From Lophium mytilinum (lineage: Eukaryota; Ascomycota; Dothideomycetes; Mytilinidiales; Mytilinidiaceae): a stretch of DNA of 64,000 bases. A program made the translations under genes and the position numbers. Where the stretch lies: positions 250,179 to 314,178 of the forward strand of contig MU004184.1 in assembly GCA_010093605.1 (NCBI GenBank). Reading direction: 5' to 3'. The notes beneath the pieces are model-generated. The model searched no databases. It had not been told where the DNA came from and was given only the letters and a program-made list of their open reading frames with translations. Positions 9,197 through 20,910 of the stretch are shown here, one piece after another (the stretch's first letter is position 1; each line of letters opens with the position of its first letter).

Positions 9197-12161
9197 GGAG
9201 AGGGCGGTGCGATGAGGGCAGAATGGCGAGCCTCCCAACACAAACAAATTTTCAGATGAAGCGCTGGACTTTGGCGTTGGGAACGAGAGACTTAACATCG
9301 TCCGCAACCGAACAGCTATGCCGTTGGCGACACACCGCATCCCGGCTCCGTGTGCGAGAAAAAGGGTGAACCATTTAAGTTCGACAGCAAGCTCTCTGTG
9401 GTATTTGTTGAGGGAAATATAAAGGAAGCTAAGCCAGCGAACGACTTACAGCGATTATGCTATGCAGGAACCAACACTGCTCATTGCTTAACTCTTCCTA
9501 CCGGCCGTATAGTCCTGTCCTCCCAAGAGGGGTTTCGAGAACGAATTTGAGAGTCAGCGGGAGGTAGGAGGTCCTGGATGCAGCCAAAGCACGGTCTTGG
9601 GTTTACAGCTTGTCATCGCAGCGCCTCCGTCACTAATGCGATCCATTCTGGTTCTCCATCTAGAGGAAGGTTGATCAATGGCCCAAGAGCCACGGCATTC
9701 AGGGAGGAGGGAAAGTCGATGAACACCATCTGCGTTAATGAAGAAGGTGGGCCCATTCACCTAACCCGTCGCGTCGGAGAGGCCTCTCCGTATGTGACTA
9801 AGTCCAGCTATATGTCAGCATTGGCCCAGCCAGGCGCCTCCATGTAGCCGTTTAACGATGCTGTTCCGCGCTCATATGAGACTCATTTTCCCCTTGAGAT
9901 CTTCCCATCGGAGGTGCGATCCTAATGCCAGTAAAGGTCATTCGCGGCGAGATATTGCGAGAATCGATAGCATCACGGGCTCCACCTGCTAGGAATAAAG
10001 TGACCTAGCTCATGTCGGCATCGGGCGAAAGACTGCTGGCATCTTTAGTTTCAAATTGAGTCAGCATCGCGCTCAGTCGCAGGGCAGTCGTTGTGGTGAC
10101 AGTAGCTGATAGACGGACTGCTATCTAGCGAGCTGGAGACGGACCTCGACAGTTACCCTCCGCCGCGACGAATTAATGCATTCTGTCCTCCAGTACGGTA
10201 CGTCTTCATGCCCCACTGTGACTAGTACGACGGTCATGATTAGAAATGGGAGGCAATCTGTAGATCAGGCGTTGGGGCTCGAGGACCGAGTCGGGGCGGT
10301 CTCCATCGCGGTGCGGGAAACAGACCTCATATAGGCCTAAGCCTTGATCGCAATGGAGGCAGGCGAAAGTGCGGTTGGATTCTGTAGGACGGACCTGCTT
10401 CCACAGGAAGCGACAGCCACCAAGGTGGGTAGCTCCAGCCCGACAATGGCATCGACCAAGCCGGTTGTAGGAAATCGACCCCGGGCAGGGTCCGTCGCCT
10501 TACTCGAAGGATGGGAGACCTTAGCACTGACATAGCTGGTCGCACCAGGAGAAAGAGCTTCGTTCTCATTCCGACATACATCCCATTCCTTGCCGCACCT
10601 CGACTTCCGGAGCGCTCCATAGCGTTGAAGACAACCGATAGTATGTGGTGCCTGCGAAAGAGGTCATACAGCAGATGGAAAGGTAAATCGATTCTTGTGT
10701 CTGGGTTCGGATCGGCGCGATGCACTATAGAAGATGTTAGTCATTGAGGAGCTCATCCTGGAGGTATCCAATCACAAAGTAAATCAGATTTTCGCTACCT
10801 AGAACTTCGCGTCATGCGAGAAAGTCGACGCGAGAGAGAGAGCTCTTTTCAGCAGCTAGGGAAGTTGCACTCCCCGGTGGGTGATCAGGGTGACTTTAAA
10901 GGACATCTGCCGCGCCGGATGGAGCTTTCTTAATGTGTGATGGGCCTCCTCTTCGAGGTGTGCCGCTTCGATGGGAGTGATGGGCTTCCTCTTCGAGGTG
11001 TTCCGCTTCGATGGGAGGTGGGACCTGCGGATATAATTAAAGAGCTGCCTGGACTGGGTCTTTGCGAAGGTAGCGATAAGGTTCGGTATTCTCAATGACC
11101 CGGATGGTGACACTCGAGGTCTAGCATCCGTCCTTGCCTTCGCTGCGAAGTGTCTTTCAGCTCAACGCGTTCGCAGACCTCCGGACTTATGCCAGAATCC
11201 GTAAAGTAGAGGGCGTGGCGGGCATAGATACCAGTTCAACATAGGTTTCATACAATGTACTTGGGGATAGTGTCCTAGTTGGGAGAAGCCCCTTGTGTCT
11301 GCAATACCCTAGACCCGCAGCACATCGCTTGCTCTGCAGACTTTTTAACGCACCAATTATATCCTTGCTCTAGTATGACGATCGAGGGAAGGTGGATTGA
11401 TGGACTCTGACAGGCTTTTGCGCTAGATGGACCTGTACAGGTTAGAGATGTACTACTTTTGGAGGTCTAAGCGCGTAGATACCGTGGCCATTAGGCTCTG
11501 GGATTGTAGGGTTTTCTCGTACCGGGTGGAGCTCCGATAAGTATGTGTCTAGTATCAATCCCAGAGAAGGACGAACAGGTTGGACTGTGGACATAGGCTG
11601 TCTGGCTTACAACGTTGAAGTCGTGAAGATGAACACAATCAACTCGGAGTTGGCGGCAGTGCGAATCGTGGGCACGAAGCCTCCCAGGTGTGATGTGACT
11701 CAAGCCGACGTGAGAGAAGGGCCCATGAACAGCACAATGACTGACGAGAGAAAGGGAGTAGGGCTGGGCATGAGCGGATGCCTTCGGAAGAAGCGTTGAA
11801 GGCTTGAAGAGGCCAAGGATCCTGAGGTTCCTAAGCGCGGGTACTAATGGAGAAGTTTCGTGATCTAAGTTGGTGATGCCAGCGTGAACATTGTGGATCA
11901 AAAGCACCAGCCGAGGAGCGGGACCATTTCCTGTCACGTGCACACACATAGAATTTGGGTACGATCCCAATGCTCCGTATTAGGATACGACTACGTTTTC
12001 TTGAGGAATGCGGGAGGATGTTCGCAGGTATACTAGTACAAAGATAGTGAACGCGATATGTTATGTATTAAAGTAACGCTTTTAGAATATCACGTTTCAT
12101 CTTTGTTACATGATCTAGTTGTATCACGGGCGAGTAGCAACTTATACTAACGTTACTCTCA
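9192..12161. other. no recognised gene
   Basis: Open frames include a 132-codon minus frame (10327-10725) and a 159-codon minus frame (11491-11970). Both overlap plus-strand frames and lack motifs or a coding-like residue composition. Apart from the short duplication at 10937 I see nothing. Confidence 0.4.
10937..11016. repeat. 40-bp tandem duplication
   Basis: Two adjacent 40-bp units (10937-10976 and 10977-11016) share 'GTGATGGGC', 'TCCTCTTCGAGGTGT' and 'CCGCTTCGATGGGA', with two differences. On the minus strand they lie in an 85-codon open frame of unknown nature. Confidence 0.85.
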
Positions 12162-12656
12162 TTATCTATTATAGCGACATTTCCGGCAATTTGTACTGCT
12201 CGAGTGACCAAAAACTCCGCAGTCACTACGGCATCCCGTCCGGTCTATTTCGCCATACTCAGTCGCTCGTCCTACGCAGGTGCCGAGCTTCGTACGGTAA
12301 AACCGTCCGTGAGAGGAGCGAGTAGAGATGAATGCCAGACCCCCCAAGTCTGTTCTTATGGATAGAGGCTCGGCATTGTATCCAGCAGCGTCTCCGCCAG
12401 ATGTTGAGGTGACTTGGCGCTGGTACCGTAAAACTCTATGTCGCCAGATGAATCGAGAACCGCTGTCTAAAGTAGCGGGAGGCTTCGAGCCATGGCTTAC
12501 AAAGTGCGGAGCGCGATCGAGAGGTCTTCGTCTGACGACGACTTCGTCTGACGCGATCTGAAGCGGGGTTTCAAACCTGTAAGTCCCGCGCATGGGAGAG
12601 GACGCCGAAAGATATGTAGCGCGAGCCCCATGCCCCGTGCCAGAGGGTGTCTCCAC
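12162..12656 (-). CDS. open frame of unknown nature, 164 codons
   Basis: A 164-codon minus-strand frame begins METPSGTGHGARATY. It is Arg/Ser rich with scattered Cys near the end (CRSDCGVFG, CRKC) but no recognisable zinc pattern. A shorter plus-strand frame overlaps it. The length alone is not enough to call a gene. Confidence 0.15.
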   Translation of the reverse strand: METPSGTGHGARATYLSASSPMRGTYRFETPLQIASDEVVVRRRPLDRAPHFVSHGSKPPATLDSGSRFIWRHRVLRYQRQVTSTSGGDAAGYNAEPLSIRTDLGGLAFISTRSSHGRFYRTKLGTCVGRATEYGEIDRTGCRSDCGVFGHSSSTNCRKCRYNR

Positions 12657-12659
12657 GAC

Positions 12660-14717
12660 TGGTCATCATTTCCAAGCAGGACCAGCGGGTACAACCGCTG
12701 CTTAAAGCCTCCTCACCTACCCTTCACTAGGTGATCAGACCTATGTCGAGTCTGACAAGCCAGCTACCAGTTCCTTCCGCAGTGATGCGGTTTCCGATTA
12801 TCTGAACCTTCCTTGATATGCCACTACGGTTCTTAAGTACGTTGTCGGGTAGAGTTTGAGCTTGTCGGCTACTTTGAACAGTGTTTTTGAAGGGAGCGAC
12901 GTGGAAGAATATTGCCAGTGACGGAAGAGTGAACCTAAGACGTAGGTTTGTAGAAACACCCCCCAAATTCAGCCTCGGGATGGTAATTAGGGCAGCCGGG
13001 CACAAGTCCTCGAAGCCGATCCCTCCGCGGGACTTCTCAGCCTTAGATCATGTGCCAGTGGCTTTAGCGACTGTACCAGATGGTCGTAATTGCGTTTGGA
13101 GTTTGCGTAGGGGGACGGATAGACACTCTAGCGGGTTGACGTACTGGAATCACCAGTGACTTCTTTGAGTCCGCGGCGAATGCTACCCTGGCTTTCGAGC
13201 CAAGGCCTCCTCACGAGCCTCTTCCTTTGCTTGATCAACGGTACCATGCTCCTGCCAAGAAATCTTTTGAACAAGACAGAACACTTGGAATGCCATCCGG
13301 CGACGAAGCCCAAACCTGATTTTTGTCGCTCAACAGGTTATGGAAACTTGCTCTGCCCTGCTCCTTTCGTCCGGCCCACTCAAAGAACATGATGATGTGG
13401 AATGGTGATGTTGGAATGGAGACTTTTGTACTTGTTATTTGGTATTTCCTCCGCGTCTTAGCAAGTCTATAGAGCGTATGAGTAGCCGCATGCTATTTTA
13501 TTTGAGACTGACTCTGAAAAGCTAAACAATTTGCCGTGAAGGGCACCGTCATCGACTTAAACAGTCTAGAGATCAAGCGCTCGCGACTACTAAGAACGAG
13601 GAAATGAGGTGACAAGGTAGGCTAGTAGATGGGGCGATGTCATTGAAGTTAGTGCTCCAAAGCCTTTGAATCCTCCGGGATCAGTCCCAGATGCTTCTTC
13701 CTGGATAGATTTGCTTAAGTCTTCGTCGTGTTTATGAGTAACAGCGACCTCTGGTCCGAGAGCTGGCTCAGATGGCCGATCAACATCGAGTGGCAAGTGG
13801 ACCTACGTTTCGGCAAGTTTGTTGATGTTGGAAGGTGGGATGTATGTCTTGACGTTCAAAATGATTTGAATTTCACTTTTTGCTCTGGCCCTAACGTCCA
13901 CGTCTCGCCATGTTTCTCTAAATCATCCATCTTCTCCTAGCTCCAGCCAACAGAATGTTAAAAAGGCATCTTCGCTAACGCAAAACGCTTTTATGAATAT
14001 CCAGATGATACTGTCCAGGATCCCTTTCTCGCGAAACTGGAGGATGCCGCTAGCCTCACTCTCCGCCATCATATCAGCCGTATCAGCTCCTCCACCCTCA
14101 CTCCCTCAACTCCTCGCCTCTTTGTATTCCCCTCGTTCTATTTCCGCGAAATTCGCCGCGGCTCGGCCGCGACAGTCGTGGAGAGACGAGTTGTGTGGTG
14201 TCGGACTAGAGTCAGGTCGCCCTAATAGTCCGGCATGCAGACGGCGCTTTTACTTCCGTCGCGAATTCCTTCATCCCTGTAGCATATCCTGTTAAGCTAG
14301 TGCAGGGCGTAGCCGATAATCTTGCTCAGGTAGCAAGAAGGTATCGGAGTTGGGACTGGATGGTGTCGACGGACGGTGTGACTCTTGTGGAGCTTGTAAA
14401 ATGTTAGCCGGGGCACCTAGGGGCCTAGGAGTAGATAGTTTCGTGCAATTTGGAGAGCGTGAGCATTGATGACGGGAAGGTGGAAGCTTGAGTACCTCGC
14501 TATCGGAACTTTTTGAAACCATCAAAGACTGCGTACAAGCCAGAGATTTCAGTACCGAAGTATGTAGACCTTGCTTTTATGAGCACAGCAAAAGTATGCA
14601 AGGCAGTTTGACCGAGTCCCAGACTAGAAAATGGAAGGAGGAAGAAGCGACGTCAAAAGATGGGTGGATAATCAATCTGGGAACAATATCCCGGGTAGAG
14701 AAAAGGTACCTGTGAAA
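12660..14717. other. no recognised gene
   Basis: Frames of 60-100 codons occur on both strands, such as 12881-13159 (+) and 13993-14295 (+). None has a motif, a repeat or a supporting intron that I can see. Confidence 0.4.
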
Positions 14718-14830
14718 CATAGTCCACACCGATTGCCCGAAGGAATCTGCCAATCCCGGCGATCAAGCTGACACCGTATTCAACTGCCCGAAGACCTGTG
14801 CCAAACCTGGTAGCCTTGCTGAGACCGCAT
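14718..14830. repeat. copy 1 of a dispersed sequence (second copy at ~61.2 kb)
   Basis: The stretch around 14783-14828 aligns with 61205-61262: 'CTGTGCCAA-CCTGG' and 'GCTGATACTGCATCGACCC'-like blocks occur in the same order on the same strand. In the plus frame both copies read similarly (NCPKTCAKPG here, NCSKACANPG there). Copy 1 also shows an internal partial duplication ('CCCGAAG' with 'CTGCCAATCCCGGC'). No family is recognised. Confidence 0.6.
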
Positions 14831-14899
14831 CAACCCGAACTATTTATATTGTTCACCTCCCGCGAGACCAATCATGGCCGTGTTTTCCATTATGCCTCT

Positions 14900-16300
14900 T
14901 TTCTTGCCCAGGATATAAGATACCCGTCCCGATGTGTGGAGCGTCGTAAATTCCAGCGCCTGTAAAGGGGCCCAGGATGGAGTAGCTGGTGGATCGCCTT
15001 TGCGCAAGGAATGCGTCGACGTTTTCTGCCGAGCGTGGGTGAAGCTCATCGTCCGACCAAGCTTATGGCATCAGAGATGTGGTGAACTGGCATTGAAGGT
15101 GATTTTTGTGCACTCGGAGAAGTACCGAAGCAATGCCGGTAGTCGGTGACAAGCCGCGGGGAGTTACTATCTGTCGGTGATGGTGGGAGTGATGTACTGG
15201 AAGCTCTAGAGAGCGTGCGACGGATGGCGACGTTTCTCGCCGACCGTATTCCTAGGGTGAGGGTCCTTCAGCTCGAATGTTGGCTCAATATACGATGTCT
15301 GTTTCGTGACGGGATTTAGTGGAGATACTCAAGCAGGAGTCACTCTCGCTCTGGGAGCAAGTTGATACCTGCCTGTCAGATCAGCAAATGAAGGCCGATG
15401 GCAACGCTGACTCTCATGAATTCTTGGCGATGTTGTGGAGAGCGACCCATAGATTCTTTGTTGTCTTATCTTATGGACCTGAATGGCTATGCCTAACGAG
15501 AGCGCCTCAAGAGAGAGAAGAGGGCGCTTAATTTGCAGTATGTGAAAAAAAAGTGTAGCAACAGTGATAAACACGAGACAAAAAGGCTGCCGTGGTGGTC
15601 GTGGAGGCGGGAACTCTGGAAGTTTTTGGGGATTGAAGGCCATTGGGAGGGGTCCATCAAAGGTCTTCATAATTCGGGGCGGGATAGAGCAGCAATTCTT
15701 GCTTCCGATGGGAGAGGTTGTATCTCGGAGGTATAGACAAACCCGTTTTGCGTGACTCGGATGCGGGCCAACAGGTGTGGTGTTGCATTGACGGTGGCGA
15801 AGGTCGGGAGATTTTCGAGAGATCGTTGGAGTCAACTACGAGGAAACCGAGTAGGAACGCCCTCATATTAGCTTGCTGTGGATCTCTACATGATATAAAT
15901 GTAGGTGGGGGAAGTCAGACTAGGGCAGCGGTGTTTTCGCGGGAGTGGTGTTGAAGTGACGCTCGCCACGGCTGGGTCCGTTTGACGCACAGCCGGGAGT
16001 ACAACCAGCATTACAACATCTGGATGCAGCATATAGGGTATTGATCAAATCATGGCGATGACGCGTAAAGTTACCCAGCAAGTTGATGGGCGTCACATAT
16101 CAGGACTGCTGCCGGAGGTGGCATGCAAACGCCAGGGTCCGAGGTGAAGAAACCCATCGCATGAAAGAACAAATAAGCAACGCTGCTAGTCGTCCTAAAG
16201 CCTTCATATATACAAGAGGCAACTCTTAAGGCCGCGTTGCTGTTGCGGCTAGTGGATATAGTCTAAAAAAATAGAGCTTCAAAAAGAAAACACGTCCGTA
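14900..16300. other. no recognised gene
   Basis: A 168-codon minus frame (15329-15835) overlaps plus-strand frames at 15533-15954. Neither has known motifs. A Gly/Arg-rich stretch (plus strand, ~15590-15640) is low complexity. I see no RNA gene before the U6 region. Confidence 0.35.
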
Positions 16301-16303
16301 GCG

Positions 16304-16314
16304 GGGCTCGAACC
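16304..16314 (-). promoter_or_regulatory. downstream B-box for U6 copy 1
   Basis: On the minus strand this reads GGTTCGAGCCC, a full match to the Pol III B-box consensus GGTTCGANNCC. It lies ~23 bp beyond the T-run that ends the U6 gene. A B-box downstream of the terminator is a known arrangement in budding yeast SNR6, where TFIIIC uses it. No complete tRNA can be folded around it. Confidence 0.65.
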
Positions 16315-16340
16315 TCGTCTGCGCAAAAGAAAAGCTAAAA

Positions 16341-16443
16341 AAAATTTTGAAGCTACTCTTTGATAAAGCGTGTCATCCTTAGTGCAGGGGCCATGCTAAT
16401 CTTCTCTGTGTTGTTTCAAATTGACCAAATGCCCGAAGGCGAA
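16341..16443 (-). ncRNA. U6: U6 spliceosomal snRNA, uninterrupted copy
   Basis: The minus strand carries the core of U6 without a break: a short 5' hairpin (GCCTTCGGGC), then TTGGTCAATTTGAAACAA, the invariant ACAGAGA box, the catalytic AGC triad in TTAGCATGGCC, CCTGCACTAAGGATGACACGC of the internal stem-loop, and a T8 run (16337-16344) as Pol III terminator. U6 forms the catalytic core of the spliceosome with U2. The 5' end is estimated from the hairpin. A TATA-like element lies upstream and a B-box downstream, so the gene looks active. The second copy at 47.5 kb is nearly identical but has an intron between GAGAAG and ATTAGC. Confidence 0.95.
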
Positions 16444-16453
16444 GTGCGTTAAA

Positions 16454-16471
16454 TTTATAGTAAATATATAG
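16454..16471 (-). promoter_or_regulatory. TATA element of U6 copy 1
   Basis: The minus strand reads CTATATATTTACTATAAA just upstream of the U6 5' end. The same 18-bp element sits at the same distance in front of the second U6 gene, while the sequence further upstream differs. That supports a promoter role, as expected for Pol III U6 genes. Confidence 0.8.
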
Positions 16472-16744
16472 GCCAACTGCAAACAGACCCCAACAAAACA
16501 CGCCCCAACCGGAGTCGGCAATCCGTGTCCCCGACTACGTCACGCATCCCACCAACATAATGCAATGTTCCAGAGATAGTTCCACAGCAGCGGTGTTCTT
16601 GTGCGGCCCTTCAATGCGGATGCGTCCAGCTCATGGGCTTTTGCACTTCCCGAAGCAGCACAACACAACCTGCATATCCACTCTCATCCTTATTACGGAC
16701 CACCACAGATCTATCATCCTTTTCACAGACACGGCACACCCTGA

Positions 16745-17233
16745 TTGCTTCGCGATTCTCATTGTCTCCAGAAGTTGAAGCTCACTGAAGCACAGGTCTC
16801 CCCAGGTCCGCAGCTACAAACTACCACTACGTCTCTCGTTGTGGAAACAACTGGAATACCTCGTTCAAAGCAGCTAACCCCAACAGATCCCGAGACGTCT
16901 CCTCCTCCCCTCAACTATCGTCGTTCAAGCTGTAACGAAGCATTGCCTGCTCTCTTTATCCTGAAGGCCGCACTACTGCATCGCCTCAACATCACAGCGA
17001 CACGAAACCTCCCAGCAGATTTGTTCTTCATAGACTGTCAAGACACCACCATGATGTCTCTTCCACCTCTCCACGAATCCTCAGCGAAAGATTCCGATGT
17101 TGGCCACGAGGACTCGCGAGAGATCAAGATGAAGCTTCTCAAGTCACCAACACAGGAAACCGCGACAGAGGAATCGATTGCTGAACTCGAGCTGGTGCAA
17201 GGGTGGGACCATCTTACAATATTCTCCCTATAG
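16745..17233 (+). CDS. possible small hydrophilic protein, 162 codons
   Basis: This plus-strand frame ends IAELELVQGWDHLTIFSL. A better start may be the tandem ATGs at 17051 in the context CACCATGATG, which would give about 60 residues (MMSLPPLHESSAKDSD...). That shorter part is acidic and polar (DSREIKMKLLKSPTQE) and looks more coding-like than the upstream half. The leader is rich in C and A. No domain is recognised. Confidence 0.3.
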   Translation: MLRDSHCLQKLKLTEAQVSPGPQLQTTTTSLVVETTGIPRSKQLTPTDPETSPPPLNYRRSSCNEALPALFILKAALLHRLNITATRNLPADLFFIDCQDTTMMSLPPLHESSAKDSDVGHEDSREIKMKLLKSPTQETATEESIAELELVQGWDHLTIFSL

Positions 17234-17264
17234 AACTGGACACGGTAGTCCGCGTAGTCCAGCG

Positions 17265-17437
17265 CCCGCCGACTTCACCAACATGTTCGCATCGGATCCG
17301 GGCATCAGTCCAATCCATTGCCCTCCCACCAACCTCATCCACTCAGACCCGGGCAGCAGCTCAGCCTAGTGTCCGCCAACTCTACCAGCCTTGTCTCCTC
17401 CGATCCGGGCTCCAACCCAGTCCGGCATTGCACGCTG
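17265..17437. repeat. three imperfect ~55-60 bp direct repeats
   Basis: Three adjacent units each contain a 'CCNAC' start, a 'TCACCANC'-like block and 'GAYCCGGGC'. They begin near 17265, 17326 and 17379. In one plus-strand frame they read SDPGISP and SDPGSSS, and in the third unit DPGSNP. The open frames through them are short. Confidence 0.6.
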
Positions 17438-17439
17438 AA

Positions 17440-18430
17440 CCGGTCTGCCAATGCGGACACTCCACGGTATACGAGCGGACGTTGTGGGAGACCGCAAGCA
17501 TAACGATCTTGATGAAGCGCGGGAAAGCAACGCAGTCCGACGGACGCTACGTGCATTCCCGCTTTGGGTCCGCACCAGATCATCAGTGAAGACAGCTTGT
17601 GGGTAATGTCGCGAGACTGGGAACTCTTTCAAGCCTCCTTGCGGATTCATTCCCGACCTCCAAGCTCTTTTGTCGCCACCATTACGGCCTTGAATCTAAG
17701 TTTCTGCGTGTCAGCATACTTTTGGATGTTTAGCGGCCGGCCGTTCGCGTAAGAGCGGACGAAGACGTGTTGGGATGTTTTCGATCGGGTTCACGCAGCC
17801 GGGACGGGGACGTAGTGGTACTGACTGGGAAGATTTTCTTCATAGGTTACACACGGCCATCATGGAGATGATTTTGCTATTCGCGGTGGCGAATCAGGAG
17901 TGATCGCGAAAGCCGCTAGGCTCGTACGGTGAGTAGAGGCTTGATAGCTGGCTGAGTAGCTCTTTGGGCCAGCGGATAGAGAGAAGAAGAAGATTTCAGT
18001 GTGGAGAGCTTGCATAGGATAAAGGAGATGTGGTGAAGGCCTGGGTGCTTCAGTCGCGACGGCAAAGCTCAGGGTGTGGTCGTAGAAGTGAGATTAAATG
18101 ATAATCATGTGCCTATTACTACCGTAGTGACAGTTCCTAGAATCCCTGATCCTGCTGTTGATAACGAAAATGGTCGGACAGGCAATTAGATCGCGAGTCA
18201 AGCGGATGTGAGAACATCAGAGAGTATTCTCGTAGGAGGGTATAGTAACGTAATTGAGCCCACCGCTCATGGCAGTACGAGCTTCTTCATGATTTATTGG
18301 ACCATCTATAGCTGCACACACGTTCTCTGGATAAGATGTCAAGTACGTACACTCAGCGAATTGAAAGCTGCTCTAAACGCTACACCACCACCATATGAAG
18401 TCCTCCAACACCCCAATCGCAACCTCATCA
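17440..18430. other. no recognised gene
   Basis: The stretch has short frames only and no motif. It leads into the tandem array that starts at 18.4 kb. Confidence 0.4.
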
Positions 18431-18437
18431 AAGAATA

Positions 18438-20910
18438 TGTACGGGTCAGAACACCTTCACCGTTCCCATCAACTGCCAGGCAGGGCTGAGTACGTGGTAA
18501 CTTCAAATCCCGCGCATTCCCGCTTTCGTCGCCGAGTTCCGAGCGACTTCGATTACGATCTGAACCCACTGCCTTGGGGGCTTAATGCTAGTTATGTTGT
18601 TGTGTACCCTAGGAACTCTCCCACCAGCGAGGACGCGTGTTCTTGATCTTGGCGAGCGCTTTGCCCAAGAAAGTGATAGGAGAAACTAACCTGGACAAGC
18701 GCGTGCCGTGGACATAGAATCATTAGCGATACTGAGAAGCATTAGTAAAGTAGAATAATAGAGTGTGAAATTCTCCATAGTCACCGACTCCAAAGCGGCA
18801 GCCGACATGCTGCCCGTCTTCAGTGCCAGCCATGCTTGTACGGGGCAGAACACCTCCACAGTCTCCATTGCGCGAGGCAGCGCTGAGGACGTGGTAACTT
18901 CAAATCCCGCGCGTCCTCACTACGTCGCCGGTAGACCGTGGCCTACCGAGTTCCCGGCGACTTTCGATTACGAGTAAATCCCACTGCCTTGAGAGGTTAA
19001 CCCATCCATGTGAGGAACTCTCCCACCAGCGAGGACGTGTGCGGTTGATCTTGGCGTGCGCCATGATGCCCTGGAAAGCGATAGGAGAAGCCATCGAGGA
19101 CTAGCGGGTGCCGTGGACGTAGTATCGTCAGTCTCCACGAGAGATATTAGCGAACAACGAGAGTATCAGACTCCTCAATCGCGGACTCCAGAGCGCCAGC
19201 TATCATGCTGCCATCTTCAATGCCAGCCATGCTTGTACGGGTCAGAACACCTTCACCGTTCCCATTGCGCGAGGCAGCGCTGAGGACGTGGTAACTTCAA
19301 ATCCCGCGCGTCCTCGCTATGTCGCCTGAGCCGCGGCTCATGAGTCGGTGGCGACGTCCGATTACGGATCTGAATCCACTGCCCTGGGGAGTGCGATTCC
19401 CTCATCTTGTGCCGATATCGAAACTCTTCCCCCAGAAAACCCACCAGCGAGAACGATTTATTTAATCTTGGCGTGCGCGGTACCGTGGCAAATCATGGGG
19501 AGCGAGCAAGCTCGGCCGGCGCGTGCCGTGAGAGCGTGAAGGCTCTCCTGATGCTTCGTCATCGCGGGAAGCTAATTTGAATCAGTATTGACAATGGCAT
19601 CTCCTCATAGCTGGATTCCACATCAAGCATTTGCTATGCTTAGTAGCAGCCGCTTTCTTCTCGTGAAGGCTTGTACAGGTCAGAATACCTTCACCGTCTC
19701 CATCAACTGCCAGGCAGGGCTGAGTACGTGGTAACTTCAAATCCCGCTCGCCCTCGCTATGTCGCGAGTCCGTGACGACGTCCGATTACGGATGGTATCC
19801 CACTGCCCTGGGTAACTTTAGTTTTCATCGGACTCTCCCCCAGAAACCCACCAGCGAGGACGATTTGTTTGATATTGGCGTGCGCGGTACCTGAATAGGT
19901 TGGTAGAGCAAGTCCCTGTGGCGCGAACAAGCTCGACCAGCGCATGCCGTGGGAGACCAAGCAAAAGCTTTATTGATGCTTCGCGATCGCGGGAAGCCGA
20001 CTCGATTGAGCTTCAACGTTGGCATCCCTTCGTGACTGAATCCGAATCCAGCTTTCGTACTGCTTGCTTAAAACCACCGTCTTCTCATGAAGGCTTGTAC
20101 GGGTCAGAATACCTTCACCGTCTCCATTGCGCGAGGCAGCGCTGGATACGTGGTAACTTCAAATCCCGCCCGTCCTCACTTTTTGTCACTCGGTAGGCCG
20201 GGCCCGCGCCTACGAGCTCTCTGCGACTTCCGATTACGGCTTGGCACCACTGCCTTGGACTATCAAATGCGCGCCTGCTGGCCTTCCTTGAAGAGAGTCA
20301 TGGTCAGAGATCCGCCCGGTGGGGAAGGTTGTGTTTGTTCTTGGCATGCGCGGTAGTTAAGGGTCATGGGGAAAGCCCACTCTATCAGCGCGTGCCGTGG
20401 AGATAACGTAGGTGGTTGTCTTGCGTATCGATGTTGTTGTGAGGGATTTCTCTACAGTACGCTAGCGAACAGGGCCATCAAAGATCGCACCGCTCTCTCC
20501 AAAGACACAGTCGCGTCCAAACGCCGACCCGGAAACCACCAGCCACCTCGCCGATATATTTAGAACCAGCTGGAACACATGTACGGGTCAGAACACCTTC
20601 ACCGCCCTCATCGCTGCCAGGCAGGGCTGAGTGCGTGGTAACTTCAAATCCCGCGCGTCCTCGCTTTTGTCGTCCGTGGCAGCACCCAAATAGCTAGCCA
20701 CGTGTTCCCGACGACATCCGGTTACGGTAATGAATCCCACTGCCCTGGGTATGTTGCCACAACTTCAAAGTTTGAGAATGAGCAGGCATTCCGGAACTGG
20801 CCCCCAGTTACCCACCAGCGAGGACGCATTGTTTGTTCTTGGCGGGCGCCGGGCGTCGAGGATGCCATGGGAGGGCAGGCTCGGCGGGCGCGTGCCGTGG
20901 GGAGGGAGGG
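18438..20910. repeat. six tandem ~400-480 bp units with a conserved ~75 bp core
   Basis: The core begins 'TGTACGGGTCAGAAYACC' at 18438, 18837, 19234, 19672, 20096 and 20580, so spacings are 399, 397, 438, 424 and 484 bp. It ends in an almost invariant 'GTGGTAACTTCAAATCCCG'. A second conserved block, 'CCCACCAGCGAGGACG' followed by 'TTGATCTTGGCGTGCGC' and 'GCGCGTGCCGTGG', lies ~180-270 bp further on in most units. Between the blocks the units are much more diverged. The middle of the core has two forms: 'AACTGCCAGGCAGGGCTGAG' in units 1, 4 and 6 (unit 6 slightly altered) and 'GCGCGAGGCAGCGCTGAG' in units 2, 3 and 5. One minus frame of unit 4 reads IKQIVLAGGFLGES, slightly like the Hsp70 'LVGGFG' motif, but the other units do not keep it. 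I do not know the function. Confidence 0.85.

Noticed and set aside
9016-9340. Minus-strand frames rich in Leu-Ser through the GA tract
   Set aside because: They only read the dinucleotide repeat and are not coding.
12200-12330. 5S rRNA (a CATCCCGTCCG stretch)
   Set aside because: Only about 15 bases resemble 5S rRNA. The rest, including the internal promoter and closing helix, does not fit.
16280-16325. tRNA 3' half next to U6
   Set aside because: Only the B-box and part of a T-arm fit. There is no acceptor partner, D-arm or anticodon stem. It is better explained as a U6 downstream B-box.
19757-19960. Hsp70-like motif (IVLAGGFLGES) on the minus strand
   Set aside because: It appears clearly in one unit of six and no other Hsp70 motif can be found. 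It was kept only as a remark.
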